Positions 37,086 to 47,129 are shown, counted from the first letter of the stretch. The stretch is DNA of 64,000 nucleotides from Opitutia bacterium (GCA_003558065.1 PWMU01000179.1:1-64000), one strand, 5' to 3'. Notes: a model not told the origin generated them from the sequence alone. Program-made: numbers and translations.

Positions 37086-38666
37086 TCAACGGTCGATCAG
37101 GCTCTTACCGGTCATCTCCGAGGGAACGGGAAGTTCCATGAGTTCGAGCACGGTCGGGGCGATATCGGCAAGCCGCCCCCCTTCGCGGAGTTTCAGGCTC
37201 TCGCATCCCTGTCCGACCAGGAAAAGCTCCACGCGGTTGAGAGTGTGGGAGGTGTGGGGACCGTTTGAGGCGGGGTCGTACATCTGTTCCGCGTTGCCGT
37301 GATCGGCGGTGACGATCGCATGGCCCCCGACGGAAGCCAGCGCGTCGAGAAGGGCGGCCACGCACGCATCGACAGTCTCCACCGCCTTCACGGTTGCTTC
37401 GAGACTCCCCGTGTGCCCCACCATATCCGGGTTGGCGAAATTCACGACCAGAAACCCGTACCGCCCCGACAGGATCGCGGCCTTCGCCAGTCCGGTGACT
37501 TCGTCAGCGGACATTTCCGGCTGCTGGTCGTAGGTCGAGACTTTCGGACTCGGCGCCATCTTCCGGTCCTCCAGGGGAAACGGCTCCTCCCGGTAATCGT
37601 TGAAAAAGAAGGTGACGTGCGGGTACTTCTCGGTCTCCGCGCAGCGGAACTGGGGAATGCCCTTTTCGGCCAGCACCTCGCCGAGGATATTCTTCATTTT
37701 TTCGGGCTTGGAAAAGAGTCGTTTCACCGGCAGTCCCTTTTCGTATTCGGTCATCGTGGCGAAGGACAGGACCGGTTTCTCGCCGCGATCGAACCCATCG
37801 AAATCCTCGGCCACGAAAGCCTTGCAGAGCTCTCTCGGGCGGTCGCCCCGATAATTGTGGAAAACGACGCTGTCCCCGTTGGCGATGGTGCCCAGGGGCT
37901 TGCCGGCCTCGTCCACGATCCAGCACGGAGTGACAAACTCATCCCCCTGACGGTCGCTGTCGACCGGATTCTCGTAGTACGCCTCAACCGCCTCGACCGC
38001 GCTCCGGGCGGTGCGCTCGGCCTTCCGGCCGGTGAGGCAGTTGTAGGCCCGCTCGACCCGATCCCACCGGTTGTCCCGGTCCATGCTCCAGTAGCGCCCG
38101 CAAACCGTGGCGACCTGTCCGAGCCCGATCTCCCGGCACTGCTCCTCGACCTGCCGGAGATAGCCGGCGCCGCTCCGGGGGCTGGTGTCGCGGCCGTCGG
38201 TAAACGCGTGGATCAGGACCTCTTCGACGCCCGCCGCCTTCGCCTCCCGAAGCAGGCCGTACAGGTGCTCCAAAAGCCCGTGCACCCCCGCGTCGGAAAC
38301 AATTCCCATCAGGTGCAGGCGATTCCCCTCCCGGCTCCTGACGTTATCAAAGACCTCGCGCAGGGCCGGGTTGTCCGCCATGATCCGATCGCGAAACGCC
38401 TTGCTGATCCGTACCACCTCCTGGTCCACGATCCGCCCGGCGCCGATGTTCTGGTGCCCGACCTCGCTGTTCCCCATGACTCCCTCCGGAAGCCCGACAT
38501 CGAGACCCGACGCGGTGATTTCCGTAACCGGCCAGGTCGCCCGGAGCCCGTCGTCGCACGGCTTTTTCGCCAGCTTGACCGCGTCACAGGACTCCTGCCC
38601 GGAATCGTGATTGGCACCCCAACCGTCGCGAATAATCAAAAGAACCGGTTTTCTTTTCTGAGTCAT
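37086..38666 (-). CDS. gpmI: 2,3-bisphosphoglycerate-independent phosphoglycerate mutase
   Basis: 526 residues from the ATG at 38666, the normal length. The alkaline-phosphatase fold has DGWG with the metal-binding aspartate near residue 14, the phosphorylated serine S67 in [35 protein letters not shown] and the metal-binding DHGNAEQM near the C-terminus. It interconverts 2- and 3-phosphoglycerate in glycolysis using two manganese ions. A short perfect palindrome (ATCCCG-AC-CGGGAT, 37032-37045) lies downstream. Confidence 0.96.
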   Translation of the reverse strand: MTQKRKPVLLIIRDGWGANHDSGQESCDAVKLAKKPCDDGLRATWPVTEITASGLDVGLPEGVMGNSEVGHQNIGAGRIVDQEVVRISKAFRDRIMADNPALREVFDNVRSREGNRLHLMGIVSDAGVHGLLEHLYGLLREAKAAGVEEVLIHAFTDGRDTSPRSGAGYLRQVEEQCREIGLGQVATVCGRYWSMDRDNRWDRVERAYNCLTGRKAERTARSAVEAVEAYYENPVDSDRQGDEFVTPCWIVDEAGKPLGTIANGDSVVFHNYRGDRPRELCKAFVAEDFDGFDRGEKPVLSFATMTEYEKGLPVKRLFSKPEKMKNILGEVLAEKGIPQFRCAETEKYPHVTFFFNDYREEPFPLEDRKMAPSPKVSTYDQQPEMSADEVTGLAKAAILSGRYGFLVVNFANPDMVGHTGSLEATVKAVETVDACVAALLDALASVGGHAIVTADHGNAEQMYDPASNGPHTSHTLNRVELFLVGQGCESLKLREGGRLADIAPTVLELMELPVPSEMTGKSLIDR

Positions 38667-38870
38667 GCCTCCCAACAAGCCAGAGTTTGGGGAAAAGGAA
38701 AACGATATTCCGCAACCGCAAACGGCCGGGACGCTTGGAGGTCCTTGTGGGAGTCGCGTTATTGGGTCTTGGTAGGATGATTGCCGCGCAGTGGTGACAA
38801 GAATCAGGGATTGCGGGGTCGGGTTTCAAAGCTCGGGCTTCAGGTTGCAGATCGCGCAATCCCCCTTCCT

Positions 38871-38912
38871 CCCGACCCCGCTCGACCAACAACCCGACAA
38901 CCAATAACCGCC
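38871..38912. repeat. Heptamer repeat array directly after the adenylate cyclase stop
   Basis: Six 7-bp units: CCCGACC, CCGCTCG, ACCAACA, ACCCGAC, AACCAAT, AACCGCC. It ends 4 bp from the stop codon of the cyclase gene. A longer inverted repeat with 9-bp arms (38807-38815 and 38855-38863) lies just beyond it. The rest of the 250-bp gap to gpmI holds nothing I recognise. Confidence 0.5.
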
Positions 38913-38916
38913 CCCG

Positions 38917-40788
38917 TCACTTCGCCCATCCGGTGAGGGCGTAGAGCGTGAGGGAACGTTCCCGGCCGCGCACTTTGATTTCCCCGAGGAAATCCGCGTC
39001 GACCGTGTCGTTGAGGAGTTGATACACCTCTTCCGAAAGGAGGACATCGCGGCCGTAGTTCCTGGTCTCCCCTTCCAGGCGTGCCGCGACGTTGACGGCG
39101 TCGCCGATAGCGGTGAACTCCAGCTTGCGCCCGGGCGAGCCCATGTTGCCGACGATGGCCTCGCCCGAATTGATCCCGACCCCGATAGCGAACTCCGGCT
39201 TTCCCGCCCGTTTCCAGGACGCGTTGAGCTCTTTGAGTTTCTCCCGCATGGCCAGTACCGCCGCCACCGCGGACCGGGCATCCGCCTCCGGCCCCTCGGT
39301 GTGCACTCCTCCCCACACCGCCATGACCGCGTCGCCCACGAATTTGTCGAGCGTGCCCCGGTGCTCAAAGACGCACTCGACCCAGGCGGACAGGTATTGG
39401 TTCAGTTGCTCCACCAGGGCTTCGGGACTCTCGGCCTTTTCGGTTATGGCCGTGAAGCCGCGTATGTCCCCGAACACGACCACGCACCGCCGGCGTTTGC
39501 CGACAGCGGCATCCCGGTAATCCTCCGGGTGCTCGATCAGGTACTCCGCGACATCGGGCGAGACAAAGGTGCCAAAGGTCCGCCGCAGGCGACGTTTCTC
39601 CACCTGCTCGGACGTAAACTGGATCGCCAGACCCGTCAGTCCGGCACCGAACAGGGCGACATAAGGGTGGGGGGCGACCAGCACCCAGCCATTCGTCGCG
39701 AAGAGGCTGTAGGCAATCAGAAACCCGCCACCCCCTGACAGAACAATCAGGCCGAACTTGACGGCGTACGGCCCGCCCCAAATCAGAATACCGGTGGCGA
39801 GACACATCGCCGAGGCCAGGGTCAGCCCGATCCTGGTCCACCGCGACGCCTCCCGCAGATAATCGGCCTCCAGCAACATTTCGATCGCGTTGGCATGAAC
39901 CTCCACCCCGGCCATCATTCCCCAGGGAGTTGGATGCATGTCCTGCATGAACCCCGCCGTCGCCCCGACGAGCACCAGCTTGTCGCGGAAGACCTTGCCT
40001 CCTTTCAGGTTCTGTTCCCAGTACCGGTCGTGAAACACCTGGAAAACGGGAAACTGCGGAAACGTCCGGCGCGGCCCGGTGTAGTTGGTCAACGGCCGTT
40101 CGTCCCAGCCGGGAACGGCAATCTTCCCGTCAAACTTGGTCGCCGCCAGAGCGGCGAATGAGAGGAGTTGTTCTTCTCCTCCCAGCGGCCGGGAACTGAC
40201 TCCTGCCGCGACGGTCGGAGTGGTCTGAAACCCGGCCCGACGGATGACCCCGTCGCGATCCGGCCAGTAATTAACGTACCCCGCCACCTCCCCCTGCAAT
40301 TCCTCCGGCAACACCGTGTCCACCGGCATCATCAACTGGCCCCGTCGACGGACCTCATCGAGGTCCTCGAAATCGGATCCGATCACCACACGGTCGCGGT
40401 GGCGCGACAAAGCCTCGCGAAACCGGGCGTCGTCCTCCTCGCCGTACAAGCTGGGAGTCAGAAACAGCACGTCGAAAGCCACCACCCGCGCCCCCGCCTC
40501 CATCAGTCGGTCGAGCAGCCGGGCGTGGACCTGCCGGGGCCACGGCCAGTCGGTGAGCAACCCAAGCTCCGGGTGTTTTTCGACCTCGTCCTCGAAGAAC
40601 TCCATCGACTCCGAGTTGATCCCGAGGATCACGATGTCGTCACGTACGTCTTGCTCACCCCGCCACTGAAAAAACGAATCGAGAATCGACCCTTCCCACG
40701 CCGCGTGCCAGGGCGTTTCCACCAGCGCCAGCATTCCGAACCCGACTCCAGCGAGGATGACGGGCAAACTGAATCGGCGCCGGCTCAT
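38917..40788 (-). CDS. CHASE2-domain class III adenylate cyclase
   Basis: 623 residues. A signal-anchor helix (about 9-25) is followed by an extracytoplasmic CHASE2 sensor (about 35-310), three membrane helices (about 318-395) and a cytoplasmic class III cyclase (about 430-620). Metal-binding D441 (VVFGDIRGFT) and D486 (KFVGDAV), adenine-selecting K482 and D562, and the transition-state pair N565/R569 (GDAVNVAARL) are all present, so it should be active and ATP-specific. It would make cAMP in response to an unknown periplasmic signal. No cAMP-binding regulator is in the window. Confidence 0.92.
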   Translation of the reverse strand: MSRRRFSLPVILAGVGFGMLALVETPWHAAWEGSILDSFFQWRGEQDVRDDIVILGINSESMEFFEDEVEKHPELGLLTDWPWPRQVHARLLDRLMEAGARVVAFDVLFLTPSLYGEEDDARFREALSRHRDRVVIGSDFEDLDEVRRRGQLMMPVDTVLPEELQGEVAGYVNYWPDRDGVIRRAGFQTTPTVAAGVSSRPLGGEEQLLSFAALAATKFDGKIAVPGWDERPLTNYTGPRRTFPQFPVFQVFHDRYWEQNLKGGKVFRDKLVLVGATAGFMQDMHPTPWGMMAGVEVHANAIEMLLEADYLREASRWTRIGLTLASAMCLATGILIWGGPYAVKFGLIVLSGGGGFLIAYSLFATNGWVLVAPHPYVALFGAGLTGLAIQFTSEQVEKRRLRRTFGTFVSPDVAEYLIEHPEDYRDAAVGKRRRCVVVFGDIRGFTAITEKAESPEALVEQLNQYLSAWVECVFEHRGTLDKFVGDAVMAVWGGVHTEGPEADARSAVAAVLAMREKLKELNASWKRAGKPEFAIGVGINSGEAIVGNMGSPGRKLEFTAIGDAVNVAARLEGETRNYGRDVLLSEEVYQLLNDTVDADFLGEIKVRGRERSLTLYALTGWAK

Positions 40789-40864
40789 GAGGACGCATCA
40801 CCGCCGGCCGGAACCCACTGCCGCGGCTTGATTCCCGGAAGCCGGCAGGACCTGCGCAACCGCC

Positions 40865-41074
40865 TCACTCATCCAGTGTGAACCCGACACGGATCGTCAC
40901 CTGCCAGTGCCCGATTTTCCCGTCTTCGATGTGTCCGCGCGTCTCCACGACCTCGAACCAGCGCATATTGCGAATGGTCTTTGAGGCCCGCGCCAGGGCG
41001 TTTTCCACAGCCTTCTCCACGCCGTCGGGAGACGATCCCACCAACTCGATCTTTTTGTATATATGGTCGGCCAT
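40865..41074 (-). CDS. Dodecin (flavin storage/buffering protein)
   Basis: 69 residues, the usual dodecin length. The sequence [20 protein letters not shown] at the start is the typical N-terminus, and W39 in RNMRWFEV is the tryptophan that stacks on the flavin. Q58 in [11 protein letters not shown] completes the binding site. Dodecamers bind riboflavin or FMN dimers. The frame extends upstream to 41110 but the conserved start is the ATG at 41074. It lies upstream of the cyclase gene. Confidence 0.93.
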   Translation of the reverse strand: MADHIYKKIELVGSSPDGVEKAVENALARASKTIRNMRWFEVVETRGHIEDGKIGHWQVTIRVGFTLDE

Positions 41075-41126
41075 GTCGTGGATTCTCAACAATTTCCCGG
41101 AATATGACAAAGGAAAAAAACGAGGA

Positions 41127-42437
41127 TCAACGGCCCTCGGCTCTGTCCTCGTCCGGGGCCGGCGTAAACGGCTTGACGCGGGCGCTCAAGACACGTTTTT
41201 CGCTGACTCCGGTTACCGTGACTTCCAGCCCTCCGAGGCGAAAGGTCTCCTGTGCTTTGGGCATTCGTCCCAGTTCCGATGTAATCAATCCGCCGAATGT
41301 GGAGACCTCCTCGTCCGACAGCTCCACCCCCACCATTTCGGACACCTCGTGAATGGGCGTCAGGCCGTCGACGAGGTAGTCGCCGTCCTTGAGGGTCTGA
41401 ATCTGGTTCTCCTCACGGTCGAACTCGTCGTGAATCTCGCCGACCAGCTCTTCGAGGACATCCTCCAGGGTGATGACCCCGACAGCTCCGCCGAATTCGT
41501 CGACCGCCAGGGCCATGTGCATCTTCTGCTGCAAGAGTTTCTCCAGGACAAAATCCAGCGCGTCATCCACGGAGAAACGCAAAATGTCGCGGCGGAATTG
41601 CCGGAGATCAAGATGGTGCAGCTCGCTTCGCTGGCGGAACAGGTCCTTGATGTGCACCAGCCCGACACACCGGTCGAGGTCTCCCTCACAGAGAGGAAAC
41701 CGGGTATGCCCGCTTTTCCGGGCGATCTCGATATTAACTCCACCGCCGTCATTAATATCAAAATACTGGATACGATTTCTCGGGATGAGGACATCCTGCA
41801 CGACCAGCTTCCTCAACTGCAGCGCATTGCTGAGGATGCGCTCGGTAATCGGAGAGACCTCGTCGCCGTCGCTCAGGAGCGAACGGATCTGCACCTCGAC
41901 GTCGATCACACTGGTTTCCTCGCCAGCCTCGGCTTTGAGCACTTTGAGCACCCCCGCCGCCGAGCGGTCCAGCAACCGGGACAGGGGAGAAATCAGCACG
42001 GAGAACAACCGGACGAACCAGGAGGAACCTCTGAGAGTTTCGACCGGGTACCGGATCCCCAGCGCCCGCGGCACGAGTTCGCCCACGATGGTATGGATGC
42101 CGAACGCCAGCAAAAAGCTTCCCGTCCAGACCAGCAACTTCATCCCCGAACCCATCGCCGCGGCGTCCCCAAGGTCCATCAAACGGTCCATCAGGACGAC
42201 CAGGAGCACCCCGACTCCCAGAGTGCAAGCCATGCTCCCGAAACGGATCGCGCGAGAAAAACGGTTGACCGCCTCCAGCAGCTTGAGGATCGGACGGCGG
42301 CTCCTGGCCCGTTCCAACAGACCGGTGTCGAAACGTGTGAAATGGAGTTTGATCAGCGCGAAATCGGCAGCCACAAAAACGGCGTGGAGAAACACCAGCA
42401 CCAGGATGACCGACAGTGGCCAGAGAATTTGCATCAT
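41127..42437 (-). CDS. CNNM/CorC-HlyC-type membrane protein with CBS domains
   Basis: 436 residues. An N-terminal DUF21/CNNM transmembrane domain has about four helices ([53 protein letters not shown]). A CBS pair (about 200-330: [44 protein letters not shown]) and a C-terminal CorC_HlyC domain (about 340-425) follow. Relatives are linked to magnesium or cobalt efflux, although they are often annotated as haemolysins. Two ATGs lie in tandem at the start. Confidence 0.9.
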   Translation of the reverse strand: MMQILWPLSVILVLVFLHAVFVAADFALIKLHFTRFDTGLLERARSRRPILKLLEAVNRFSRAIRFGSMACTLGVGVLLVVLMDRLMDLGDAAAMGSGMKLLVWTGSFLLAFGIHTIVGELVPRALGIRYPVETLRGSSWFVRLFSVLISPLSRLLDRSAAGVLKVLKAEAGEETSVIDVEVQIRSLLSDGDEVSPITERILSNALQLRKLVVQDVLIPRNRIQYFDINDGGGVNIEIARKSGHTRFPLCEGDLDRCVGLVHIKDLFRQRSELHHLDLRQFRRDILRFSVDDALDFVLEKLLQQKMHMALAVDEFGGAVGVITLEDVLEELVGEIHDEFDREENQIQTLKDGDYLVDGLTPIHEVSEMVGVELSDEEVSTFGGLITSELGRMPKAQETFRLGGLEVTVTGVSEKRVLSARVKPFTPAPDEDRAEGR

Positions 42438-42487
42438 GATTGCGCTCGATTACGACGGCAACGGGATTCGCCTGTCCCGGGGACAAG

Positions 42488-43573
42488 TCAACACCGGCAG
42501 GTCTTGAGGGTTCTCAAAAAACGTTCGTTCTCCTCGGGCGTCCCGACCGAGACCCGCACGAACTCCGGCAGCCCGTACCCGTCCAGCGGACGCACGATCA
42601 CTCCTTCACGCTGCAGGCGTTCAAAAAGTTTTCGTCCGTTACCGACTGTGAGCATGACGAAATTGGCCTCGCCGGCCACGCACTCCACCCCGGCCGCGGC
42701 GAGGGCGCTCTCCAGATGCTCCCTTCCCTCCCGGTTTTTGCGCCGGCAATCCCTGACGAACCGGGTATCATCAAGGGCGTCCAACGCGGCCGCCTGGGCG
42801 ACGGCGTTCGTATTGAAGGGCTGGCGCACCCGGTTCAGGAGAGACGCCCACTCGGTGCCGCCGTACCCGTAGCCGATACGGAGCCCGGCGAGCCCGTATA
42901 TCTTGGAAAAGGTCCTGAGGCAAACGACGTTCCGGCCTTCCTCGATGAGGGGTCGCAGATCGGGAGGCGAATCCAGGTATTCGGCGTAGGCCTCGTCGAA
43001 AACGAAAATCACATGGGGAGGCAGGTCCCGCGCAAAGGCGACAATGTCCTCCTCCCGATTGGCGGTTCCGGTCGGGTTGTTCGGACTTGGAAGAAAGACC
43101 ATGCGGGTCCGCTCGGTGACCCGGGCGGCCATGGCATCCAGGTCGTGACGATGCTCCGCCAACGGCACTTCAACGGGAACAGCTTCAAACAACAGCGTCA
43201 CCAGCTTGTACACGATGAACGCCGGTGTGCCCATCACCACTTCGTCACCTTCGCGCAGAAACACGTGCCCGAGCAACTCGATAATCTCGTTGGACCCGTT
43301 GCCGACGACGATCTGGTCCGGCCGCAGTGAAAGTTTCCCGGCGATCCTCTCCTTCAGGTAGGTCGCGTTGCCGTCAGGATAAAGATGTCCCCGGCTCAAC
43401 GCCTCGCGCGCCGCCCGCACGGCCGCGGGCGAGGGACCGAAGGGACTTTCGTTGGATGCCAGTTTGATAATGGATTCAAGGTCAAGGCCCAGCTCCCGTG
43501 CGACATCGTCGAGGGGCCGGCCGGGCTCGTAAACCGGTTGCCTGGCGACCAGTTGCTTGGCTAGCTGCTTCAT
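42488..43573 (-). CDS. hisC: Histidinol-phosphate aminotransferase
   Basis: 361 residues, fold-type I PLP enzyme. The signature includes LASNESPFGPSP, HLYPDGNA, GNGSNEIIEL, SPNNPTG, DEAYAEY and the PLP lysine K224 in TFSKIYGLAGLRIGYG. It converts imidazole acetol phosphate to histidinol phosphate and may also transaminate aromatic amino acids. It stands outside any his operon here, next to the CorC-type gene. Confidence 0.93.
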   Translation of the reverse strand: MKQLAKQLVARQPVYEPGRPLDDVARELGLDLESIIKLASNESPFGPSPAAVRAAREALSRGHLYPDGNATYLKERIAGKLSLRPDQIVVGNGSNEIIELLGHVFLREGDEVVMGTPAFIVYKLVTLLFEAVPVEVPLAEHRHDLDAMAARVTERTRMVFLPSPNNPTGTANREEDIVAFARDLPPHVIFVFDEAYAEYLDSPPDLRPLIEEGRNVVCLRTFSKIYGLAGLRIGYGYGGTEWASLLNRVRQPFNTNAVAQAAALDALDDTRFVRDCRRKNREGREHLESALAAAGVECVAGEANFVMLTVGNGRKLFERLQREGVIVRPLDGYGLPEFVRVSVGTPEENERFLRTLKTCRC

Positions 43574-43906
43574 TCAATAAATCCGTTCACGCCGGTCAAA
43601 CCCTCATTAGGACCCAACTCAAGCGGAAAAATCAAGATTGAAAACCGGACGGCCGTTTTCCGAAACACCGCAACAATTACATTGAGTCGCTCTGGGTTTC
43701 TGCCCTAGTAACCTTCCGGAAACAACGAAGTTTCGCCGGGTTCGGTGAAATTCTATTCGTCAAGAGATGCCGGGAATCATTAGAAAACAAAGAAAACCGG
43801 TCCCGCCAAACGGCAAATGGGACAAGACGGCGGAGACCCGCCTTTTTCGGAAGATCCACCGGCAACCCCGCCGGGACTGCGGTGTTTTTTTTCAAGCAAT
43901 CACGAT
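43574..43906. other. Divergent intergenic region, 333 bp, hisC / O-antigen ligase
   Basis: No gene is supported. It contains a hairpin GAAAAC (43640-43645) / GTTTTC (43655-43660), an AT-rich stretch (CAACAATTACATTGAG near 43671-43686) that could hold a promoter, and a GC hairpin with T5 at 43829-43847, listed separately. A T8 run lies about 20 bp before the ATG of the ligase gene. Confidence 0.5.
43829..43847 (+). terminator. Short GC hairpin followed by T5 in the leader of the O-antigen ligase gene
   Basis: GGCGG (43829-43833), loop AGAC, CCGCC (43838-43842), then TTTTT. A five-base stem is weak, but the arrangement is that of an intrinsic terminator and it lies 60 bp before the start codon. 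It may be an attenuator, or part of a dispersed repeat. Confidence 0.3.
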
Positions 43907-45355
43907 ATGAGCGACAACTCCTTACCCTCCGATGACTTTGATCCGAGCATTCCGCCTCTGGAAAAGACCCTCCTGGGGTTCCTGGGGCTGTTGCTCGTCT
44001 TCCTCCCCTGGGCCCTCGGAACCATGCACGTATGGAGCCAGGTCGCGGCGCTCGGAATCGCGGCGATCTGCTTCCTGCTCTCCATACTGCCCCGCGGAGG
44101 CGACCCGGTCACGCCGGGAATCATCAAACTGATCCGTTTTCCCGTCTTCTACGCGGGCCTGCTTCTGCTGGCGTATGTCGCGATCCAGGGGTCGAACCCG
44201 GCCTGGAAGTACCTGGAACTGGCCGGACGCTGGTTCATGATCCCGATCGAAGGTCACATTTCCTGGCTTCCGACAGGGACTCAAACCGCCTTTGAAGCCG
44301 CGAATCCCTTCCGGTACCTGATCATTTTCGGCATTCCTTTCCTCGCTATCTGCGCCATCTGGTGCGGCTTGACTCGAAAGGAATCGGTTTACTTCATATT
44401 GATACTGCTCGTACTGAACGGCGTTGCGCTCGCGCTGCTCGGACTCGTGCAGATCTTCACCGGTGCGGAAAAGATCTTCTGGCTGATCGATCACCCCGCC
44501 AGTAACACCGTCGCCAGTTTCATCTACCGCAATCACGCGGCCGCCTATTTCAACCTGATCATCGGGTTGAGCGGGGGAATGGCCCTGTACTACTTTCACG
44601 AAGGCCGGCTGATGCTGAGGCGTTCCGACCCCAGCGGAATCTTTTTATTCTTCGCGGTGGTGATTTTCATCATCGTGGTCCTGTCCCTGTCCCGCGCCGG
44701 CGTCGTTATGGCCACGGTAACTCTGCTCGGACTGTTTTGCGTTTTTCTTTTCTTCGCCCTCTTTCAGAAGAGCACGGCTGCCAACAAATCGATAGCCGTG
44801 TCGATCATGGCGATGGTCGTCGGGTTCGGGGGCTATGTCGCCGGCCGGATCGACTATGATGCCCTGATCGGCCGATTCGACCGGATGTCTCGGGTCGACG
44901 ACTTCGCGTGGGACATCCGTTGGAGCGCGACGGTTTCGACGGCTCAGATGTTCGCGGACAACTGGCTTTACGGGTGGGGAGCGGGCAGCTTCAGGTGGAT
45001 GTTCCCCGCCTACATGGACCGCGAGTCCGGACACGAGGCCTTCCAGGGCGAGCGCCTCTGGGAGTTCGCCCACAACGACCTGATCCAGTTTCCAGCGGAG
45101 CTCGGCGTCGTCGGAATGGCGATCGTCCTCTTCATACTCGGGTTCTATGGGTGGCAAATGGTCTCCCGCCAGGTCTACCGGAATCCCCTGATCTTTTTCA
45201 TCCTGTTCAGCCTTGGCATCACTGTCCTGCACAGCACGGTGGACTTCAATTTCCAGAACCCCGCCATCCTGACGACCTGGTGGGTCCTCCTGGCTCTGGC
45301 CACCCTCCTGGTCCGGATGGAACGGGTCTCGGAAAGGCGCCGAAGACGGCGATGA
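43907..45355 (+). CDS. O-antigen ligase / Wzy_C-family membrane protein
   Basis: 482 residues with about ten to twelve membrane helices, beginning around residue 18 (LLGFLGLLLVFLPWALGTMH). The Wzy_C-type central region contains a loop between helices (RNHAAAYFNLIIGLSGG) and ALSLSRAG-like VVLSLSRAGVVMATV; a late periplasmic loop has WGAGSFRWMFP and FAHNDLIQFPAELGVVG, both typical of ligases and polymerases that move glycans to an acceptor. The ATG at 43907 was preferred to an upstream in-frame start that has no such character. It is followed by an RmlD-like sugar gene, fitting a surface-polysaccharide role. Confidence 0.85.
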   Translation: MSDNSLPSDDFDPSIPPLEKTLLGFLGLLLVFLPWALGTMHVWSQVAALGIAAICFLLSILPRGGDPVTPGIIKLIRFPVFYAGLLLLAYVAIQGSNPAWKYLELAGRWFMIPIEGHISWLPTGTQTAFEAANPFRYLIIFGIPFLAICAIWCGLTRKESVYFILILLVLNGVALALLGLVQIFTGAEKIFWLIDHPASNTVASFIYRNHAAAYFNLIIGLSGGMALYYFHEGRLMLRRSDPSGIFLFFAVVIFIIVVLSLSRAGVVMATVTLLGLFCVFLFFALFQKSTAANKSIAVSIMAMVVGFGGYVAGRIDYDALIGRFDRMSRVDDFAWDIRWSATVSTAQMFADNWLYGWGAGSFRWMFPAYMDRESGHEAFQGERLWEFAHNDLIQFPAELGVVGMAIVLFILGFYGWQMVSRQVYRNPLIFFILFSLGITVLHSTVDFNFQNPAILTTWWVLLALATLLVRMERVSERRRRRR

Positions 45356-45424
45356 GGCGACGCTTTCGCTCGCTGAGCGACAAATTTCCTTGTTTCGCGA
45401 ACTGAAAGTTTCGACAAAGGCAGG

Positions 45425-46345
45425 ATGCACATCTTCCTGACCGGAATTACGGGATTGACGGGCAGTGCGTTTGCCCGGGCGGCAAAACGTCGCGGCCACA
45501 CAATAACCGCCGTGGTTCACAGGACACCGATTCCGGATGATATCGCCGCTGATCAGATCCTCGAGGGAGATCTCAGGAATCAGAACTGGGTCCTCCAGGA
45601 GGTGCTGGACAAATTCCCCCAGGTCCTCGTCAACGCGGCGGCGGTGTCGAGCCCCGCCGCCTGCGTCGCGGATCCCGAGACCTCCCAGGCCCTGAATGTC
45701 GACCTTCCCGCCCAATTGGCACAGCTGGCCCACCACCTCAGCGCCCGGTTCCTCCATCTCTCATCGGATACGGTCTTCGACGGTGAGCGCGGCAACTACG
45801 CGCCGACGGACGAACCGGGTCCCACCACCCTTTACGGCTGGCAAAAGTTGGAGGCCGAGAAGGCCGTCATGAAAAACGCCCCGGACTTCGCCACCGTTCT
45901 CCGTCTTCCCCTCCTCAACGGCAACAGTCCCGCCGGCGACCGCAGCGTTCATGAAAAGCTTTTCGCCCGGTGGTCGCGCGGCGAAACCGTCCGGCTCCAC
46001 GAAGACGAGCTCCGCCAGCCCTGTCTGGCCGACAACGCCGCCGAAGTTCTGGTCGAACTCTGCGAACGAGAAGATTTTCATGGAATCCGCCATTGGGCGG
46101 GGGCCGAACCCGTGAGCCGGTGGGAACTGGGACAACGGATTATCAAGCACTTCAACCTGCCTGAAAATCTCGTCGAAAGGGTATCCCGGCGTGACAGCGC
46201 GGAAGGACAAAATCGTCCGGCCGACCTGACCCTGAACTGCACGAGCCTGAAAGCCAAGTTAAGGACTCAACCCCAGTCCCTCGACGAGCAATTCGCCCCC
46301 CTCATCATCCCGCACGCCGCCCGGAAATGGTACCATTCCCTCTAA
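45425..46345 (+). CDS. RmlD-like NAD(P)-dependent sugar-nucleotide reductase (extended SDR)
   Basis: 306 residues. A Rossmann N-terminus (IFLTGITGLTGSAFARAAKR) is followed by the SDR active site with serine in LHLSSDTVFDGERGNY and YGWQKLEAE (Tyr-x3-Lys is YGWQK). This is the layout of dTDP-4-dehydrorhamnose reductases, which make dTDP-L-rhamnose. The other rml genes are not in the window, so the exact substrate is uncertain. It sits between the O-antigen ligase-like and lipoate-ligase-like genes. Confidence 0.8.
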   Translation: MHIFLTGITGLTGSAFARAAKRRGHTITAVVHRTPIPDDIAADQILEGDLRNQNWVLQEVLDKFPQVLVNAAAVSSPAACVADPETSQALNVDLPAQLAQLAHHLSARFLHLSSDTVFDGERGNYAPTDEPGPTTLYGWQKLEAEKAVMKNAPDFATVLRLPLLNGNSPAGDRSVHEKLFARWSRGETVRLHEDELRQPCLADNAAEVLVELCEREDFHGIRHWAGAEPVSRWELGQRIIKHFNLPENLVERVSRRDSAEGQNRPADLTLNCTSLKAKLRTQPQSLDEQFAPLIIPHAARKWYHSL

Positions 46346-46415
46346 TCGGCAAGCACATGGAAACCACCCGCCAGGCCCGGCCGCCATTCACCCGGAAAAC
46401 CGAAAGACGGCCGAC

Positions 46416-47126
46416 ATGAAATTCCATCTCCTGCCCGCCCGTACCGGTTCGGCCGCGGAAAACATGGCCGCCGATTTCCTGCTGCTCCAACGCTATCCCG
46501 AGCCGGAGGCGATCCGTTTCCGGCACTACGACTGGCGGAACCCGGCTTTTACCTTCGGCTACAGCCAGAAGATCGCCCATATCCGCGAGCAGCTGCCCGA
46601 AACCGACGCGGAACTCTGCCGCCGGCCGACCGGTGGCGGTCTCGTGGATCACCGCAACGACTGGACCTACGCACTGGTGATCCCCCGCCGTCACCCGCTG
46701 TGCTCCGCACGGGCGGGGGAATCCTACCGGATCGTTCATGAAGTCATCCGCGATACCCTGGCCGCCCGGGGACACCCGGTCGCGCTGCAGGAGCCTTCAA
46801 AGGAATCCAAACGGAAACGTCCCTCATCCAACGGTGTCTGCTTCCGGAAAGCTGAAAATTACGATGTGATCCACCGCGAAACCGCCGCCAAGGTGGCCGG
46901 GGCCGCCCAGAAGCGCACCAGCAGGGGACTTCTCTTCCAGGGGTCCCTGGACCGCTCGTCGATCCCGGATTGTGCCTGGGAACACTTTTTCGACGACCTC
47001 CCGCGCAACCTGGCCTCCGCGGTCTCCGCGGAGCTCGTCGCCACCGGCTGGCCCGACCTTGAACCCGAGGAGGAAAGTTATCTCGTCGAGCAGTTCGCCT
47101 CGGGCGAGTGGCTGGAACGAAGGTGA
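46416..47126 (+). CDS. Lipoate-protein ligase A / octanoyltransferase-like protein
   Basis: 236 residues of the biotin/lipoate ligase fold. Motifs are RRPTGGGLVDHRNDWTYALV (the RRxxGGG loop), a cysteine in NGVCFRKAENYDVI, and KVAGAAQKRTSRGLLFQGSL, which carries the lysine expected to bind lipoyl-AMP. The protein is shorter than E. coli LplA and lacks its C-terminal accessory domain, so it may be a transferase of the LipM/LipL kind rather than an ATP-dependent ligase. It gives the genome a second lipoate attachment route besides lipB/lipA. Convergent with the RlmD-like gene, 3 bp apart. Confidence 0.78.
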   Translation: MKFHLLPARTGSAAENMAADFLLLQRYPEPEAIRFRHYDWRNPAFTFGYSQKIAHIREQLPETDAELCRRPTGGGLVDHRNDWTYALVIPRRHPLCSARAGESYRIVHEVIRDTLAARGHPVALQEPSKESKRKRPSSNGVCFRKAENYDVIHRETAAKVAGAAQKRTSRGLLFQGSLDRSSIPDCAWEHFFDDLPRNLASAVSAELVATGWPDLEPEEESYLVEQFASGEWLERR

Positions 47127-47129
47127 GTT

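Noticed and set aside
40878-42872. 664-codon open frame on the plus strand
   Set aside because: Antisense to dodecin, the CorC/HlyC-type gene and hisC, all of which have clear families.
43677-43895. 72-codon open frame before the O-antigen ligase-like gene
   Set aside because: No ribosome-binding site, mixed composition, and it crosses the terminator-like hairpin; probably intergenic.
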